Positions 25,466 through 35,329 of a stretch of 64,000 nt of DNA are shown here, piece by piece (position 1 is the first letter of the stretch; each line of letters begins with the position of its first letter). The notes under the pieces were generated by a model. That model worked only from the letters and a program-made list of their open reading frames with translations, ran no database searches and was not told where the DNA came from. A program made the translations under genes and the position numbers. Source of the DNA: Rhodospirillaceae bacterium. Lineage in GTDB: Bacteria; Pseudomonadota; Alphaproteobacteria; GCA-2731375. Location: the NCBI GenBank assembly GCA_018701215.1, contig JABIWH010000005.1, positions 62,001-126,000 on the forward strand, given 5' to 3'.

Positions 25466-25486
25466 GCCAAATGGGCTGTGGCTGTT

Positions 25487-26695
25487 TCAGACCACGCGCT
25501 TCTCGCGCAACTCAGCTATGGCCGCGTCGTCATAACCCAGTTCATGCATGACCTCGTCCGTATGTTCGCCCAAGGTCGGCGCGCGCATGCGGATGGTGTC
25601 GGCTGGGGTTTTCGAAAAACGTACGTGCAGCTTGGACATGGGCGCCGGCGACGGCGTGCCGGGATAGTCCACTTCCTGCAGAAAATCGCCTTGCAGGACC
25701 TGTGGATCTTTCAAGGTATCAGCCGGCTTATAAACATGGCCGCATGGAATGCGGGCCTCGGCAAGGGTCTCGATGGCTTCCTCGCGGGTTCTTTTCGAGC
25801 ACCACTCCTGCATGCGGGCCGAGATCTCGACGCCATTGTCGCCACGCAGCAGGTCATCCTTGAACTTGGGATCGCTTATCCAATAATCCCCGTCGCCCAT
25901 AAGATTTACCCAGCGTTCATAAAGTGTCTGGCCGACGACCTGGACGATGATCCATTCATCATCACTGCATTTGAAGGTGTCCATGGGCGCGGCGGTCTGG
26001 CCCCGGTTGCCGGAGCCGACCCGGTCCGCCCCAATCATGGCCTGCTCGATCAATCCGGCATTGTTGAACAGCAGGGCGGTGCCGAGCAGGCTGCCTTCCA
26101 CCCGCTGCCCCTCGCCCGTCGCGCGCTTATGCAGCAACGCCGCCAAGGTGCCGATGGTGGCGCCCGATGCGGTGCCGAAATCGACCCACGGCGTGTGCGC
26201 CTTCATGGGCTCGTCCTCATAGCCCGACAGATGCATCATGCCCGACATGGCAGCGGCCACGCCATCGAAACCAACCCGGTCCTTGTAAGGGCCGACAGAG
26301 GTAAAGGCCGAGACCGTGGTCAGGATAATATCCTCTTTCACCGCCCGCAGGCTTTCATAGTCCAGGCCCATGGCGGTCAATGTCTCGGTCGGCAGATTGG
26401 CGATTACCACATCCGCCGTCGCAACCAGTTTCTTGACGATCTCCCGGCCTTCGGGCTTCATGGGATTCAGGGTTAGGCCCCGCTTGTTGCGGTTGAGATG
26501 CAGATAACCCGAGCCGACGCATTCCTCGCCTTCGGCGCCTTCGCCAACCGGCGTTGTGAAACGATCCTCGCTACCATTAATCTTTTCGATGCGAATAACA
26601 TCGGCACCCAAGTCGCCCAGCATCATGCCGCAACATGGGCCGGCAATATAGCGCCCGAAATCCAACACCCGCACTCCGTCCAAAACCTGGCTCAC
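25487..26695 (-). CDS. CaiB/BaiF-family (class III) CoA transferase
   Basis: 402-aa CoA transferase that moves CoA between carboxylic acids through an aspartyl-CoA intermediate. The N-terminal CoA-binding block VRVLDFGRYIAGPCCGMMLGD, the RGL(TL)NPM(K) segment and catalytic D172 (PWVDFGTASG) are all present. The acid substrate is unknown; there is no adjacent partner lyase. GTG start at 26695 with a GGGAGAG site. Confidence 0.88.
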   Translation of the reverse strand: MSQVLDGVRVLDFGRYIAGPCCGMMLGDLGADVIRIEKINGSEDRFTTPVGEGAEGEECVGSGYLHLNRNKRGLTLNPMKPEGREIVKKLVATADVVIANLPTETLTAMGLDYESLRAVKEDIILTTVSAFTSVGPYKDRVGFDGVAAAMSGMMHLSGYEDEPMKAHTPWVDFGTASGATIGTLAALLHKRATGEGQRVEGSLLGTALLFNNAGLIEQAMIGADRVGSGNRGQTAAPMDTFKCSDDEWIIVQVVGQTLYERWVNLMGDGDYWISDPKFKDDLLRGDNGVEISARMQEWCSKRTREEAIETLAEARIPCGHVYKPADTLKDPQVLQGDFLQEVDYPGTPSPAPMSKLHVRFSKTPADTIRMRAPTLGEHTDEVMHELGYDDAAIAELREKRVV

Positions 26696-26816
26696 CGCAA
26701 TCTCTCCCTAGAAATAATGGCCACTCATCAGAGCGGCGCCCTCTTTGTCTGTATCATACCGTCGGCCCGCCCCGTTCCGCAATGCGGTCGGTACGCAGGC
26801 AGGCAACGTCAGAAAT

Positions 26817-27185
26817 TTAGGAAAGTGCGTCGCGCAGGGTCGCCAGGCTGATCGGTTTCTGATGGGTTTCCACCTTCAGGCCCCGGACTTCGCCCAGGCC
26901 GAGCGCCATTTTACCGTAATACGGATTGTAGCCGGTGACGACCAGGATCCGGGCCGTGCAACTCTGTTCCGCCAGCCATTGCACCAGTTCAATGCCCTCG
27001 ATATCCGGCATCACCATATCCAGCACGATCACATCCGGGTTGAATTCAGCATAGGCATGCTTGAACAGGTTGGGATCGGAGAGGGCGGAAACCTCATAGT
27101 CAAGACCTTCCGCTGTCCGTTTCACGAAGTCAGCAAAGTCCGGTTCGTCATCAACCACCAATAACCGTTTAGCGTCTTCCGTCAT
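26817..27185 (-). CDS. Stand-alone response-regulator receiver domain
   Basis: 122-aa CheY-like protein with no output domain. The acidic pair D12/D13, phospho-acceptor D56 (VLDMVMPD), T84 and K110 (HQKPIS) are all intact, so it should be phosphorylatable. No kinase is adjacent. It may act as a phosphate sink or a protein-protein switch. Neighbours (CoA transferase, OYE flavoprotein) give no hint; a membrane nucleotide cyclase lies 2.3 kb away. Confidence 0.88.
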   Translation of the reverse strand: MTEDAKRLLVVDDEPDFADFVKRTAEGLDYEVSALSDPNLFKHAYAEFNPDVIVLDMVMPDIEGIELVQWLAEQSCTARILVVTGYNPYYGKMALGLGEVRGLKVETHQKPISLATLRDALS

Positions 27186-27359
27186 AACCCCTCATGGCAC
27201 CTAGCAATTAGTCTCGATACGACGGTCCAAATTTTGCACCAAGGCATTTTCAACACCCATAATGTCAATAAACCGTTTGCGGCGCGAATACATTACCCCT
27301 CGCGCACAACCTGGGCGCTAGACTTATTCCGCCGCCGTGGCCGATGCGAATGCCTGGGG

Positions 27360-28439
27360 CTAGGCCGAGGGCCGACTGCGGGCATATTGCGGCGGATAGG
27401 GGATTTCCACGCCCAATTCCTCGGCTGCCCGCCAGGTCCAGTGCGGATCGAACAGCATACCCCGCGCCAAGGCAACCATGTCCGCTTGGCCCTGGGCGAC
27501 AATGGCCTCTGCCTGGCGGCCATTGGTGATCATGCCCACCGCCATGGCGGGCATGCCGCTTGCCTGCCCCACCTGTTCGGCCAGATGCACCTGATAGCCC
27601 GGACCAAGGGGAATTTCCTGGCGCGGGTCCATGCCGCCTGACGAGACATCGATGAAATCGCAATCCATGGCTTTTAGCGCCTGGGCAAAGACGACGGTCT
27701 CTTCCACGGTCCAGCCCCCATCCACCCAATCGGTGGCGGAAACGCGGACGCCCAAGGGCCGTTCGCTGGGCCAAACGGCGCGTACGGCGGCGAATACTTC
27801 CAGGGGAAAACGCATCCGTCCGTCCAGATCGCCGCCATAGCCGTCATTGCGCTGATTGGCGATGGGGGAGAGGAATTGATGCAAAAGATAGCCATGCGCG
27901 GCATGCAGCTCGGCCAACGCATAGCCGGCCCGCGCCGCCCGTTCGGCCGCCGCCACGAATTGTCCCTTAACCTCCGCCAGCCCGGCATCATCAAGGGCCC
28001 GAGGTACATTCCAGTCCTTATCATAGGGTACGGCCGAGGGCGCCACGGTCTGCCAGCCATCAGCCTCGTCCGGGCCGATTGCCTGGCGGCCGCTGCTGGG
28101 CGCGCCGGTCGAGGCCTTGCGTCCGGCATGGGCCAATTGCACACCGATCTGGCCGGTGCCGTGCCGCTGGCAGAAATCGATCACCCGTTGGATGGCGGCC
28201 TCGTTGCCGTCCGAGTAGAGCCCCAGGCATTGTGGCGTGATCCGGCCGGCCGCCGATACGCCCGTGGCCTCGGCGATCACCAGACCGGGTCCACCGGCAC
28301 AGAGCTGACCCAGATGCATCAAATGCCAATCCTGGGCATCGCCATCCTTGGCACTGTATTGACACATGGGCGCAACCACCACGCGGTTGCTTAGGGTCAG
28401 GCCACGCATGGAAATAGGGGAAAACAACTTCGATGGCAT
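27360..28439 (-). CDS. NADH:flavin oxidoreductase, old yellow enzyme family (YqjM-like)
   Basis: FMN-dependent ene-reductase acting on activated C=C bonds. TIM-barrel landmarks are NRVVVAPMCQYSA, GVQLAHAGRKAS and ELHAAHGYLLHQFLSP, the last two holding substrate and FMN residues of the YqjM class; C-terminal phosphate binding is MVALARGML. About 359 aa from ATG 28439; a GTG three codons upstream (28448) is possible. The natural substrate cannot be told from sequence. Confidence 0.88.
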   Translation of the reverse strand: MPSKLFSPISMRGLTLSNRVVVAPMCQYSAKDGDAQDWHLMHLGQLCAGGPGLVIAEATGVSAAGRITPQCLGLYSDGNEAAIQRVIDFCQRHGTGQIGVQLAHAGRKASTGAPSSGRQAIGPDEADGWQTVAPSAVPYDKDWNVPRALDDAGLAEVKGQFVAAAERAARAGYALAELHAAHGYLLHQFLSPIANQRNDGYGGDLDGRMRFPLEVFAAVRAVWPSERPLGVRVSATDWVDGGWTVEETVVFAQALKAMDCDFIDVSSGGMDPRQEIPLGPGYQVHLAEQVGQASGMPAMAVGMITNGRQAEAIVAQGQADMVALARGMLFDPHWTWRAAEELGVEIPYPPQYARSRPSA

Positions 28440-28486
28440 TGGACGCACTCACAATTTTTTCTATTTAGAATTCTTCATACAACATA

Positions 28487-29455
28487 TCAGCGCTCCAGGA
28501 AGACGCCAACGCCCGCGTCCACGGCGGCCTGGTAGGCGAGCGAGGCGAGTGCCAGATCGGCCAGCGCCAGACCGCGAAAGATAAACGCATGACGCTCCCT
28601 GTCATGCTTGCGTCCCGAAATCCGTCCGGTGACAAGGTCCTGAAGATCGCCGCTGATGAGCGCGGTATCAAGCATCTGAACGGGCATTTGCGCCTCTTGT
28701 TCCAGGTCATCGATCACGATGCCGTCGAACCGCCGCAAGCTATCTTCGATCCAGGGCCGGGCAAGATCGACAAGCGAGGCAAAGGCGCCGGGTTTGAGCC
28801 AGCCGGCATCTATGTGGCGGATAGGCGCCGTCGTCGTCGGCGTGCTCGAAATGATGATATCCGCGTCCGTCACCGCATCCCGGGCCGTTTCGCAATCATG
28901 CGCCGCCAAGCCAAGGTCGCGGCCCCGCTGACACAGGATATCCCGGTTTGTTTGCCCACGCCCGAATATTCGGATTTCCCGCAACGCGAACATTTGCAAA
29001 AGCGCGTCCAAATGCGTATGGGCCTGAGCGCCGCAGCCGATGAAGGCCGCGACGGAGGCATCGGGCCGGGCAAAATATTTCGCGGCAACGGCGCTGAGGC
29101 TCGCCGTCCGTACCATGGTGATCCAATAGCCTTCCATCACGGCAAAGGGCAGGGCAGTCTTGCGGTCAAACAGGGTAATCAATGAGCCGGTGGTTTCCAG
29201 GCCATGATCGGCATTGGCGGTATTCACGCCCAGGGCTTTCACCGCCATATGGGGCGGTTCTTCCGCCAGGGCCGTTGTCGACATGAACAGGACATTCGGT
29301 TCCGGCCGCAGGGCGCTTTTCGGCGCGTTTAGAACATCGCCCCGATCACGGCCCCGGCACAGTGTTTCAATCTGACGAATGGTATCAGCGGCCGTCAGTC
29401 CCAGGCTTTGCAGAACGGCGCGGGATAGATAGAGCAGACCGGGATCTTGCGGCAT
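28487..29455 (-). CDS. Ornithine cyclodeaminase / mu-crystallin family protein
   Basis: Rossmann-fold oxidoreductase of about 322 aa: the NAD(P) site is FIGCGAQAHTHLDALL, preceded by LITLFDRKTALPFAVMEG and RTASLSAVAAKYFARPD, the family blocks. Members act as ornithine cyclodeaminases, ketimine reductases or amino-acid dehydrogenases; which one is undetermined. The longest frame begins at 29515, but ATG 29455 has an AGGAAG site. It is divergent from the nucleotide cyclase gene. Confidence 0.85.
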   Translation of the reverse strand: MPQDPGLLYLSRAVLQSLGLTAADTIRQIETLCRGRDRGDVLNAPKSALRPEPNVLFMSTTALAEEPPHMAVKALGVNTANADHGLETTGSLITLFDRKTALPFAVMEGYWITMVRTASLSAVAAKYFARPDASVAAFIGCGAQAHTHLDALLQMFALREIRIFGRGQTNRDILCQRGRDLGLAAHDCETARDAVTDADIIISSTPTTTAPIRHIDAGWLKPGAFASLVDLARPWIEDSLRRFDGIVIDDLEQEAQMPVQMLDTALISGDLQDLVTGRISGRKHDRERHAFIFRGLALADLALASLAYQAAVDAGVGVFLER

Positions 29456-29520
29456 ATTTCGAGGCTTCCTGAAAGGGCGGCTGGACGCGGCGGCTAGAAC
29501 ACCCCACATTACCATGCAGG

Positions 29521-31368
29521 ATGAAAGAGCCTCGGCAAAATCGTGCGACAGCGAGCGAAAATGGGAGCAATCCCTTCCGCCTCCGCTTTGGCATGCGCTT
29601 GGCTCTGATGGTCGGTTTTGGCGGTTTAGTATTGGCAGCGGTGGCGACGGTGCTGGTCTTGGGACTGTGGAGCGCGCGGGAGAACACGGTTTCCCTGACC
29701 CGCAAGCTGGCCGATGCAGGATTGAATGATGTCCAGGCCGCGATCGAGAGGCGGTTGCAGCCGGCGGAAACCGCCGTGGAGCATCTCGGCCGCCGCATGG
29801 AACGCGGCGAGATCAAGGCCGCCGATACGGCCGATCTGAGCCAGGCTCTGTCATCGGCCTTGGCGGGCATGCCCCAGGTTGGCGCGTTGCTATTTCTGGA
29901 CGCGCAAGGCCAAGGCCTGCAGGCGGTCCGTGAAAAGGACACCGTCACCGTCACGGAGGAGAAATTCGGCCATGCGGCGGTAATCGCCGATGAAATCCGC
30001 CTCTCTCAATCCCAAAAGGGTGTCCATTGGGGCAAGGTTCTGCGCCCCCCCGGCGTGCCCTTTTCGCTGTTGACCGTACGCCGGCCAGTGCGCTTGGACG
30101 GTGAGTTCATTGGCGTTCTGGTCGCCTCCGTCTCCATATCACAGCTTTCGACCCTGCTGGCGGAAACGTCCTTGGCGATCGATGGCGAAGTCTTCGTGTT
30201 GTACGACCAACGCTTCATTCTGGCGCATCGCCGCCTGGTCAAGGGCTTCAAGGGCGCCTCGCCGGAAAAGCCCCTGCCGACGGTGGAAGAATTTGGCGAT
30301 CCGGTGCTGATGGCGTATCTGCATCCCGAACTGGGGCCGGAATATGGCGGCAGAATGTCCCGTGACATGGGCATCCAGATTGTTGGCACGGCGGATGGAG
30401 AGGCCTATCCCCTGATCGCGCGGCGCCTGAACTGGTTCGGCGAGGTGCCATGGGAAATCGGCGTCTATTTCCGCAACGACGACGTGGCGGCGGAGTTCGA
30501 GCGTGTCATGTGGGCATCCATCGCCGGTCTGGTCGCCTTGCTGCTGGCATTGCTGCTGGCCTGGGTCCTGGCCAACCATATTAGCCGGCCATTGAAGGAA
30601 CTGGACCGCGCCGCCCGGCGGATCAAGGATCTGTCGTTGCAGGATGCGCCCACCCTACCCCCCAGCCGGATCAGGGAAATGAATGACGCGGGCCAGGCCT
30701 TCAACGCCATGGTCACCACCCTGCGCTGGTTCGAAACCTATGTGCCGCGCAGTTTGGTACGCCGCCTCATGCACCAGGGGGAAGGTGATTTCGGGCGCTC
30801 GGTGCAACGCGACGTCACGGTCATGTTCACGGATATCGTTGGCTTCACGCCCACTTCGGAGCAAATGAGCGCGGAAGAAACGGCGGCCTTGTTGAATGAT
30901 CATTTCGCCGAGGTGGGCGCCTGCATCGACGCGCAGGGCGGCACAATTGATAAGTATATCGGCGATGCGGTGATGGCCTTTTGGGGCGCGCCAGAAGAAC
31001 AATCCGACCATGCCGTCCGTGCCTGCCGCGCCGCACTTGCCATCCGTGCGGCGGTCGAGGCCAGCAACAAAGTCAAGGCGAAAACCGGCAAGCCGCCGCT
31101 GCATTTGCGTATCGGCCTGCATTCCGGCCCGGTCATTGTCGGCAATATCGGCGCGCCGCAACGGGTAAATTATACCATGGTGGGCGATAGCGTAAACATC
31201 AGCCATCGGCTGGAGGAGCTGGGCCGCGGTCTGCCCGATCCGAATTCCGCCGTCACCATCATCATCTCCCGAGCAACCCAAGATGCGGCTAGCGTCAGGG
31301 AGGCGGAGGATTTGGGCCCGCAGCAAATTCGGGGCCGGCGCGAGGCCTTGAAGGTCTATCGGCTTTAA
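29521..31368 (+). CDS. Membrane class III adenylate/guanylate cyclase with extracytoplasmic sensor and HAMP
   Basis: 615 aa: TM1 at about 27-50, a large extracytoplasmic (Cache-like) region to about 330, TM2 at about 337-358, HAMP (ANHISRPLKELDRAARRI), then the cyclase domain. Metal ligands D438 (FTDIVGFT) and D482 (GDAVMAFWG), base-recognition K478 and the N-x3-R stabilising pair in VNISHRLE are present, so it should be active; ATP is the likelier substrate. It converges on the MFS gene, sharing the bases TTAA at the two stop codons (31365-31368). Confidence 0.9.
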   Translation: MKEPRQNRATASENGSNPFRLRFGMRLALMVGFGGLVLAAVATVLVLGLWSARENTVSLTRKLADAGLNDVQAAIERRLQPAETAVEHLGRRMERGEIKAADTADLSQALSSALAGMPQVGALLFLDAQGQGLQAVREKDTVTVTEEKFGHAAVIADEIRLSQSQKGVHWGKVLRPPGVPFSLLTVRRPVRLDGEFIGVLVASVSISQLSTLLAETSLAIDGEVFVLYDQRFILAHRRLVKGFKGASPEKPLPTVEEFGDPVLMAYLHPELGPEYGGRMSRDMGIQIVGTADGEAYPLIARRLNWFGEVPWEIGVYFRNDDVAAEFERVMWASIAGLVALLLALLLAWVLANHISRPLKELDRAARRIKDLSLQDAPTLPPSRIREMNDAGQAFNAMVTTLRWFETYVPRSLVRRLMHQGEGDFGRSVQRDVTVMFTDIVGFTPTSEQMSAEETAALLNDHFAEVGACIDAQGGTIDKYIGDAVMAFWGAPEEQSDHAVRACRAALAIRAAVEASNKVKAKTGKPPLHLRIGLHSGPVIVGNIGAPQRVNYTMVGDSVNISHRLEELGRGLPDPNSAVTIIISRATQDAASVREAEDLGPQQIRGRREALKVYRL

Positions 31369-32927
31369 GCGCGTCTCACCGATCGTAGGCTTGCTGTCTT
31401 GGGTTTGGGCGGGGCCGCGGGTCTGGGCGGCGGCGCTTTCTTCATACGCACCATCAAGATCAGGGGCAGCGCGGCCAATGCGGTCAACATGTAGAAGTAG
31501 AAGGCGTTGACATAGCCGATCATCAGGCCCTGGCGCTGCACTTCGCCGCTAATATGGGCCAGGCTCTGTATCGAGCCCATGCTCCACGCGCCCGCGACCG
31601 AGGGGATCTGCCATGCCTTGGCATAGGGTGTTACCGCTTCAGCTAGATGGCCATAATTGATCTTGGCGCTATGGAGAACCAGGGCGACACTGATCGAGAT
31701 ATGCACCGAACTGCCGATATTGCGCAGCAGATGAAAGATCGCGGAGCCTTCGGGAAACAGCTGCTTTGGCAGGGTATTGAAGGTCACCAGGGTCAGCGGC
31801 ACCCATAAGAAACCGGTGCCCAGGCCTTGGATGAAACCGGCCCAGGCCACGTCCGATGTGGTCACGTTGATATCGAACTGCGCCATCATCCAGCCGGAAA
31901 AGCCCTGTAGAGCGAAACCGCTGATCAGCCAGATACGCGGATCATAGCGGTTGCCAAAAAACAGAATGCTAAAGCCCAACAAGGTGCCCGCGCCCCGCGC
32001 CCCCAGCAGCAGGCCGATAATACTGTCGGGATAGCCGCGTAAATTTTGCAACAGGCCCGGCAGCAGGGTCATGGGCGTGAAATTCAGCAAACCAAAAACC
32101 AGGGTCAGCGCCATGCCAAGCACGAAATTGCGGTCCAGAAACAGATGCGGATTGAGGAAGGGTTTCTCGGAGGTAAAGGTATGGACGATGAAAATATAAA
32201 AACAAAGGGCCGCAAGGCAGATTTCCAGGACGATTTCCGTGGATTCCAGCCAGCTGTTGCGCTCGCCCCGGTCCAGCATCAGTTGGAAGCAGGCAATGGC
32301 CACGGACAGGGCGATAAAGCCGGTCCAGTCCAGGCGGATCCGCGCCGCCCGCGTACCCTCCGAGACAAAGGCCCAACAACCCAGGAACGAGGCCGTGCCA
32401 ATGGGCACGATCATGAAGAATACCCAGCGCCAGCTATATTCCTCGCTCAAATAACCGCCGATGGTGGGCGCGATCAACGGTCCCAGCACGACCCCCATGC
32501 CAAAGATGGAAGTCGCCGTGCCATGCTTGTGCTGTGGGTAGGATTCCAAAACAATGGATTGCGACAGTGGTGCCAGGGGCGCGCCGCACAGGCCCTGGAG
32601 CACCCGGAAAAATACCAGCATCTCCAGCGAGCCCGAAAAGCCACACATCAAGGTCGCCAGCGTGAAAAAGGCGACGCAGAATAAGAGCACGCGGCGCCGG
32701 CCAAAGCGCGCGGTCAGCCAGCCGGTCATCGGCGTGGCGACGGCGGTGGCGACAATATTGAAGGTCACGACCAGGGCGATCTGGTCCTGTGTCGCCGAAA
32801 GGGCACCCTGCATTTGCGGCAGGGAGACATTGGCGATGGTGATCGTCAGCGCATACAGCGCCACGGTCGAAGTCAGGGTAAAGAGGATGATGCCCCGCCG
32901 CAGTGGCGAAATCGCACCGTCCTCCAA
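31365..32927 (-). CDS. MFS drug:H+ antiporter, DHA2 (EmrB/QacA) family
   Basis: 520-aa inner-membrane pump with about 14 TM segments. The motif A-like loop GWLTARFGRRRVLLFCVAFF and the motif C-like GMGVVLGPLIAPTIGGYL are visible. DHA2 members export drugs, dyes or bile salts; the normal partner EmrA membrane-fusion gene is not adjacent, so it may act alone. The C-terminal tail is proline- and lysine-rich. A divergent role in export of a cluster product cannot be excluded. Confidence 0.87.
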   Translation of the reverse strand: MEDGAISPLRRGIILFTLTSTVALYALTITIANVSLPQMQGALSATQDQIALVVTFNIVATAVATPMTGWLTARFGRRRVLLFCVAFFTLATLMCGFSGSLEMLVFFRVLQGLCGAPLAPLSQSIVLESYPQHKHGTATSIFGMGVVLGPLIAPTIGGYLSEEYSWRWVFFMIVPIGTASFLGCWAFVSEGTRAARIRLDWTGFIALSVAIACFQLMLDRGERNSWLESTEIVLEICLAALCFYIFIVHTFTSEKPFLNPHLFLDRNFVLGMALTLVFGLLNFTPMTLLPGLLQNLRGYPDSIIGLLLGARGAGTLLGFSILFFGNRYDPRIWLISGFALQGFSGWMMAQFDINVTTSDVAWAGFIQGLGTGFLWVPLTLVTFNTLPKQLFPEGSAIFHLLRNIGSSVHISISVALVLHSAKINYGHLAEAVTPYAKAWQIPSVAGAWSMGSIQSLAHISGEVQRQGLMIGYVNAFYFYMLTALAALPLILMVRMKKAPPPRPAAPPKPKTASLRSVRRA

Positions 32928-32959
32928 CGAGGAATTATTCAGCGTATGTGCCTAACGGA

Positions 32960-33664
32960 TTAGCAGCCAAGCTGGCTGGCAAGATCAAGGAAGTCGTCGG
33001 CAACATAGTCGTAATCGTTTTCCGGCTCCATATCGAAATCCTGGGTGGGGCCATATTCCGTGGGCCGGCGGACAAAGGCCGTGCCCAGGCCGCAACCGCC
33101 CGCGGCGACCAGATCGTTGTTATGGGCGGCGACCATCAGGCACTCGCCGGGCGCCAGGCTTAGAAAAGCGGCGGTCTTCAAATAGGCTTCCGGTTGCGGC
33201 TTGTAATGGCCGGCGACCTCGGCGCCCAGAACCGCGTCCCAGGGCAGCCGGGCATGCTTCGCCATATTGACGATCAGGGCGACATTGCCATTCGAAAGCG
33301 TCGCCAGGATATGTTTCTGCTTCAAGCGGGTCAGCCCGGCGACCGTATCGGGCCAGGGGTTCAGACGGTGCCAGACCTTGTTCCAGTGATCGATGTCATC
33401 CACCGACAGACCGGTAATGGCGAATTCATCCAATAATTCCAACAAATTCGCGTGATGCAGATCGTCCAGTTTGACCCAGCCGGTCCGCCCCTCGCGGACC
33501 CGCGCCATGGCCGGTTGATACTTGGCCCGCCAAGCATCCGCAAAGGCGGCCCAGTCCCTGTCGATGCCGCGGTCACGGCCAAAGGCCTCGCCTTCCGCGA
33601 TGATACTGCCGCGCCAATCGACCACGGTACCGAAAACATCGAATAGTAACGCCTTGAATGCCAT
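32960..33664 (-). CDS. Haloacid dehalogenase type II (HAD superfamily)
   Basis: 234-aa HAD hydrolase. The nucleophile is D9 in LLFDVFGTVVDWRGS; the type II (L-2-haloacid dehalogenase) pattern continues with LATLSNGNVAL (motif II) and KPQPEAYLKTA (motif III Lys) and the C-terminal DFLDLASQLG. Family members hydrolyse 2-haloalkanoates, but many annotated members are untested. It sits behind the MFS gene on the same strand with a 32-bp gap; a link between the two is only suggestive. Confidence 0.85.
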   Translation of the reverse strand: MAFKALLFDVFGTVVDWRGSIIAEGEAFGRDRGIDRDWAAFADAWRAKYQPAMARVREGRTGWVKLDDLHHANLLELLDEFAITGLSVDDIDHWNKVWHRLNPWPDTVAGLTRLKQKHILATLSNGNVALIVNMAKHARLPWDAVLGAEVAGHYKPQPEAYLKTAAFLSLAPGECLMVAAHNNDLVAAGGCGLGTAFVRRPTEYGPTQDFDMEPENDYDYVADDFLDLASQLGC

Positions 33665-33780
33665 GTGCCTGCTCGTTTCCCATGCCCGAACCTCCGGGCT
33701 GCTCTACGATACCACATTGGGTGGGGCCGAGTGTACGGCTATGATGGTGGAAAATGCTGTTTGATAAAGGTTCAAAGGTG

Positions 33781-34233
33781 ATGCCGGAAATATATGTGGA
33801 CGCCGATGCCTGTCCGGTCAGAGAAGAAGTCATCCGGGTTGCCGAGCGCCACGGCCTGGTCACCCACATGGTCAGCGACGGCGGTCTGCGCCCCGATCCC
33901 AGCCCCCTGGTCCACAATATCGTGGTCGCCCAGGGGGCGGACGCAGCGGACGATTGGATCGCCGAGCATATTTCCCCCGGCGATATCGCCATCACCAACG
34001 ATGTCCCCCTGGCCGACCGCTGCCTGAAACAGGGTGCCGGCGCCATCCGGCCCAACGGCAAGGCCTTTACCGAAGATTCTATCGGCATGGCGGTGGCGAC
34101 CCGTAATCTGATGACTGATCTACGGGAAATGGGCGAGATCACGGGCGGGCCGGCGCCGTTCTCCAAGCGGGACCGTTCCCAATTTCTACAGACCCTGGAA
34201 GTCGCGGTGCAGAAATCCTTACGCCGAACCTGA
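33781..34233 (+). CDS. YaiI/YqxD family (UPF0178) protein
   Basis: 150 aa with the family N-terminus PEIYVDADACPVREE and the ITNDVPLADRCLKQGA block, a PIN/NYN-like nuclease-related fold of unknown function. ATG 33781 has an AAAGGTG site; the longer frame from 33754 lacks one. The 3' end overlaps the convergent TIM-barrel gene by 15 bp. Confidence 0.85.
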   Translation: MPEIYVDADACPVREEVIRVAERHGLVTHMVSDGGLRPDPSPLVHNIVVAQGADAADDWIAEHISPGDIAITNDVPLADRCLKQGAGAIRPNGKAFTEDSIGMAVATRNLMTDLREMGEITGGPAPFSKRDRSQFLQTLEVAVQKSLRRT

Positions 34234-35223
34234 TGCGGCTTCCTGCGCCCGGGCCCATTCCCCGCGCATCCATTCGACGCAGGCGACGGCCTGTTCAAAC
34301 AGGGAGTAACGGCAGCCCGCGCCATAGTCGAGGTTGGGAATGAATTCCGTCGAGATCTGGCCCAGAGGGCTTTCGTTGTTGCCAGCATGATGCGCCAATA
34401 ACCGGCGCACCACTTCTTTCCACGGCTCCAGCGCCGCCTCGCTCCACGGAGCATGATAGGTGCCGGGTGCGGGCGCAAGGAATGGATATTGAATGCCCCG
34501 GCCTGGTTTGCCGTCCGCATCATGGGCATCCAGGTTCAGCGGATTGTTCGGTATCGCGGCGCGGGCATGACAATGGCCGACCCAGTTGTGGCCGATCCAT
34601 TCGGAGCAAACATCACCGTCCGCGAACGGATCAAGCACCAGACGTCCCGCTTCCACGTCGCCGCGGATATCGAGGATCTCTTGCTCTCGTGGATTATCCA
34701 TCTTGAAGATGACGTGGCTATGATCCAGGGTCATGCGAAAGGGCAGGCCGCGCGCCTCGGCCAAAATTCCCACGGGTGTTACACGGCGAAAATCCTCCGA
34801 CCACATATTCACGTGTACTTCCAGGCAAGGCACAACGCCGGCCTTGGCGCCCAATTCCAGCGCCCGCTCATAAAAATCGACAACTTCGCCGTCGCTGACC
34901 AGAGAACCATCGGCGCCATGCGCCAAAATCTGCACATTGTGAACGCGGGAGCCGAGGCTGCCTGCGGCTTCCATGTTAGAGGCCAGCAGATCTTCGTCCT
35001 GGCCCAGGCGATAGAACCAGCCGCTACCCAGCACCGGCAGGCCGTATTTCCGTGAAGCGGCGCGAAAATCCTCAATCTCGTGCGGATCCGGGGTCTTGTC
35101 GACATAGTCGAATACACCAGCTTCGCGCACCATGGCAAAGCGGCTGTCGATATCAGGCATGCCGTCGGCCTCCGCGTGCCGGATACCGTTGGTTTGGATA
35201 CCAAAAAGAAGTGTCTTCGACAT
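34219..35223 (-). CDS. Sugar phosphate isomerase/epimerase-like TIM-barrel protein
   Basis: 334-aa AP-endonuclease-2/xylose-isomerase-like barrel. Candidate metal ligands are seen in VPCLEVHVNMWSED, MTLDHSHVI and GHCHARAAI. These proteins isomerise or epimerise sugars and inositols or hydrolyse related compounds; the substrate here is unknown. It is a single gene, convergent with the YaiI-like gene. Confidence 0.75.
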   Translation of the reverse strand: MSKTLLFGIQTNGIRHAEADGMPDIDSRFAMVREAGVFDYVDKTPDPHEIEDFRAASRKYGLPVLGSGWFYRLGQDEDLLASNMEAAGSLGSRVHNVQILAHGADGSLVSDGEVVDFYERALELGAKAGVVPCLEVHVNMWSEDFRRVTPVGILAEARGLPFRMTLDHSHVIFKMDNPREQEILDIRGDVEAGRLVLDPFADGDVCSEWIGHNWVGHCHARAAIPNNPLNLDAHDADGKPGRGIQYPFLAPAPGTYHAPWSEAALEPWKEVVRRLLAHHAGNNESPLGQISTEFIPNLDYGAGCRYSLFEQAVACVEWMRGEWARAQEAASGSA

Positions 35224-35329
35224 GGCATTTTCCCTGCCCCGAATGTCCCAGTTATTGTTTTAGAGCCATTTTTCAGACTTGTCCCAGGTCATTGCATGTC
35301 CCCCGCAAGCGAGGTATTTCAGGGTGGTG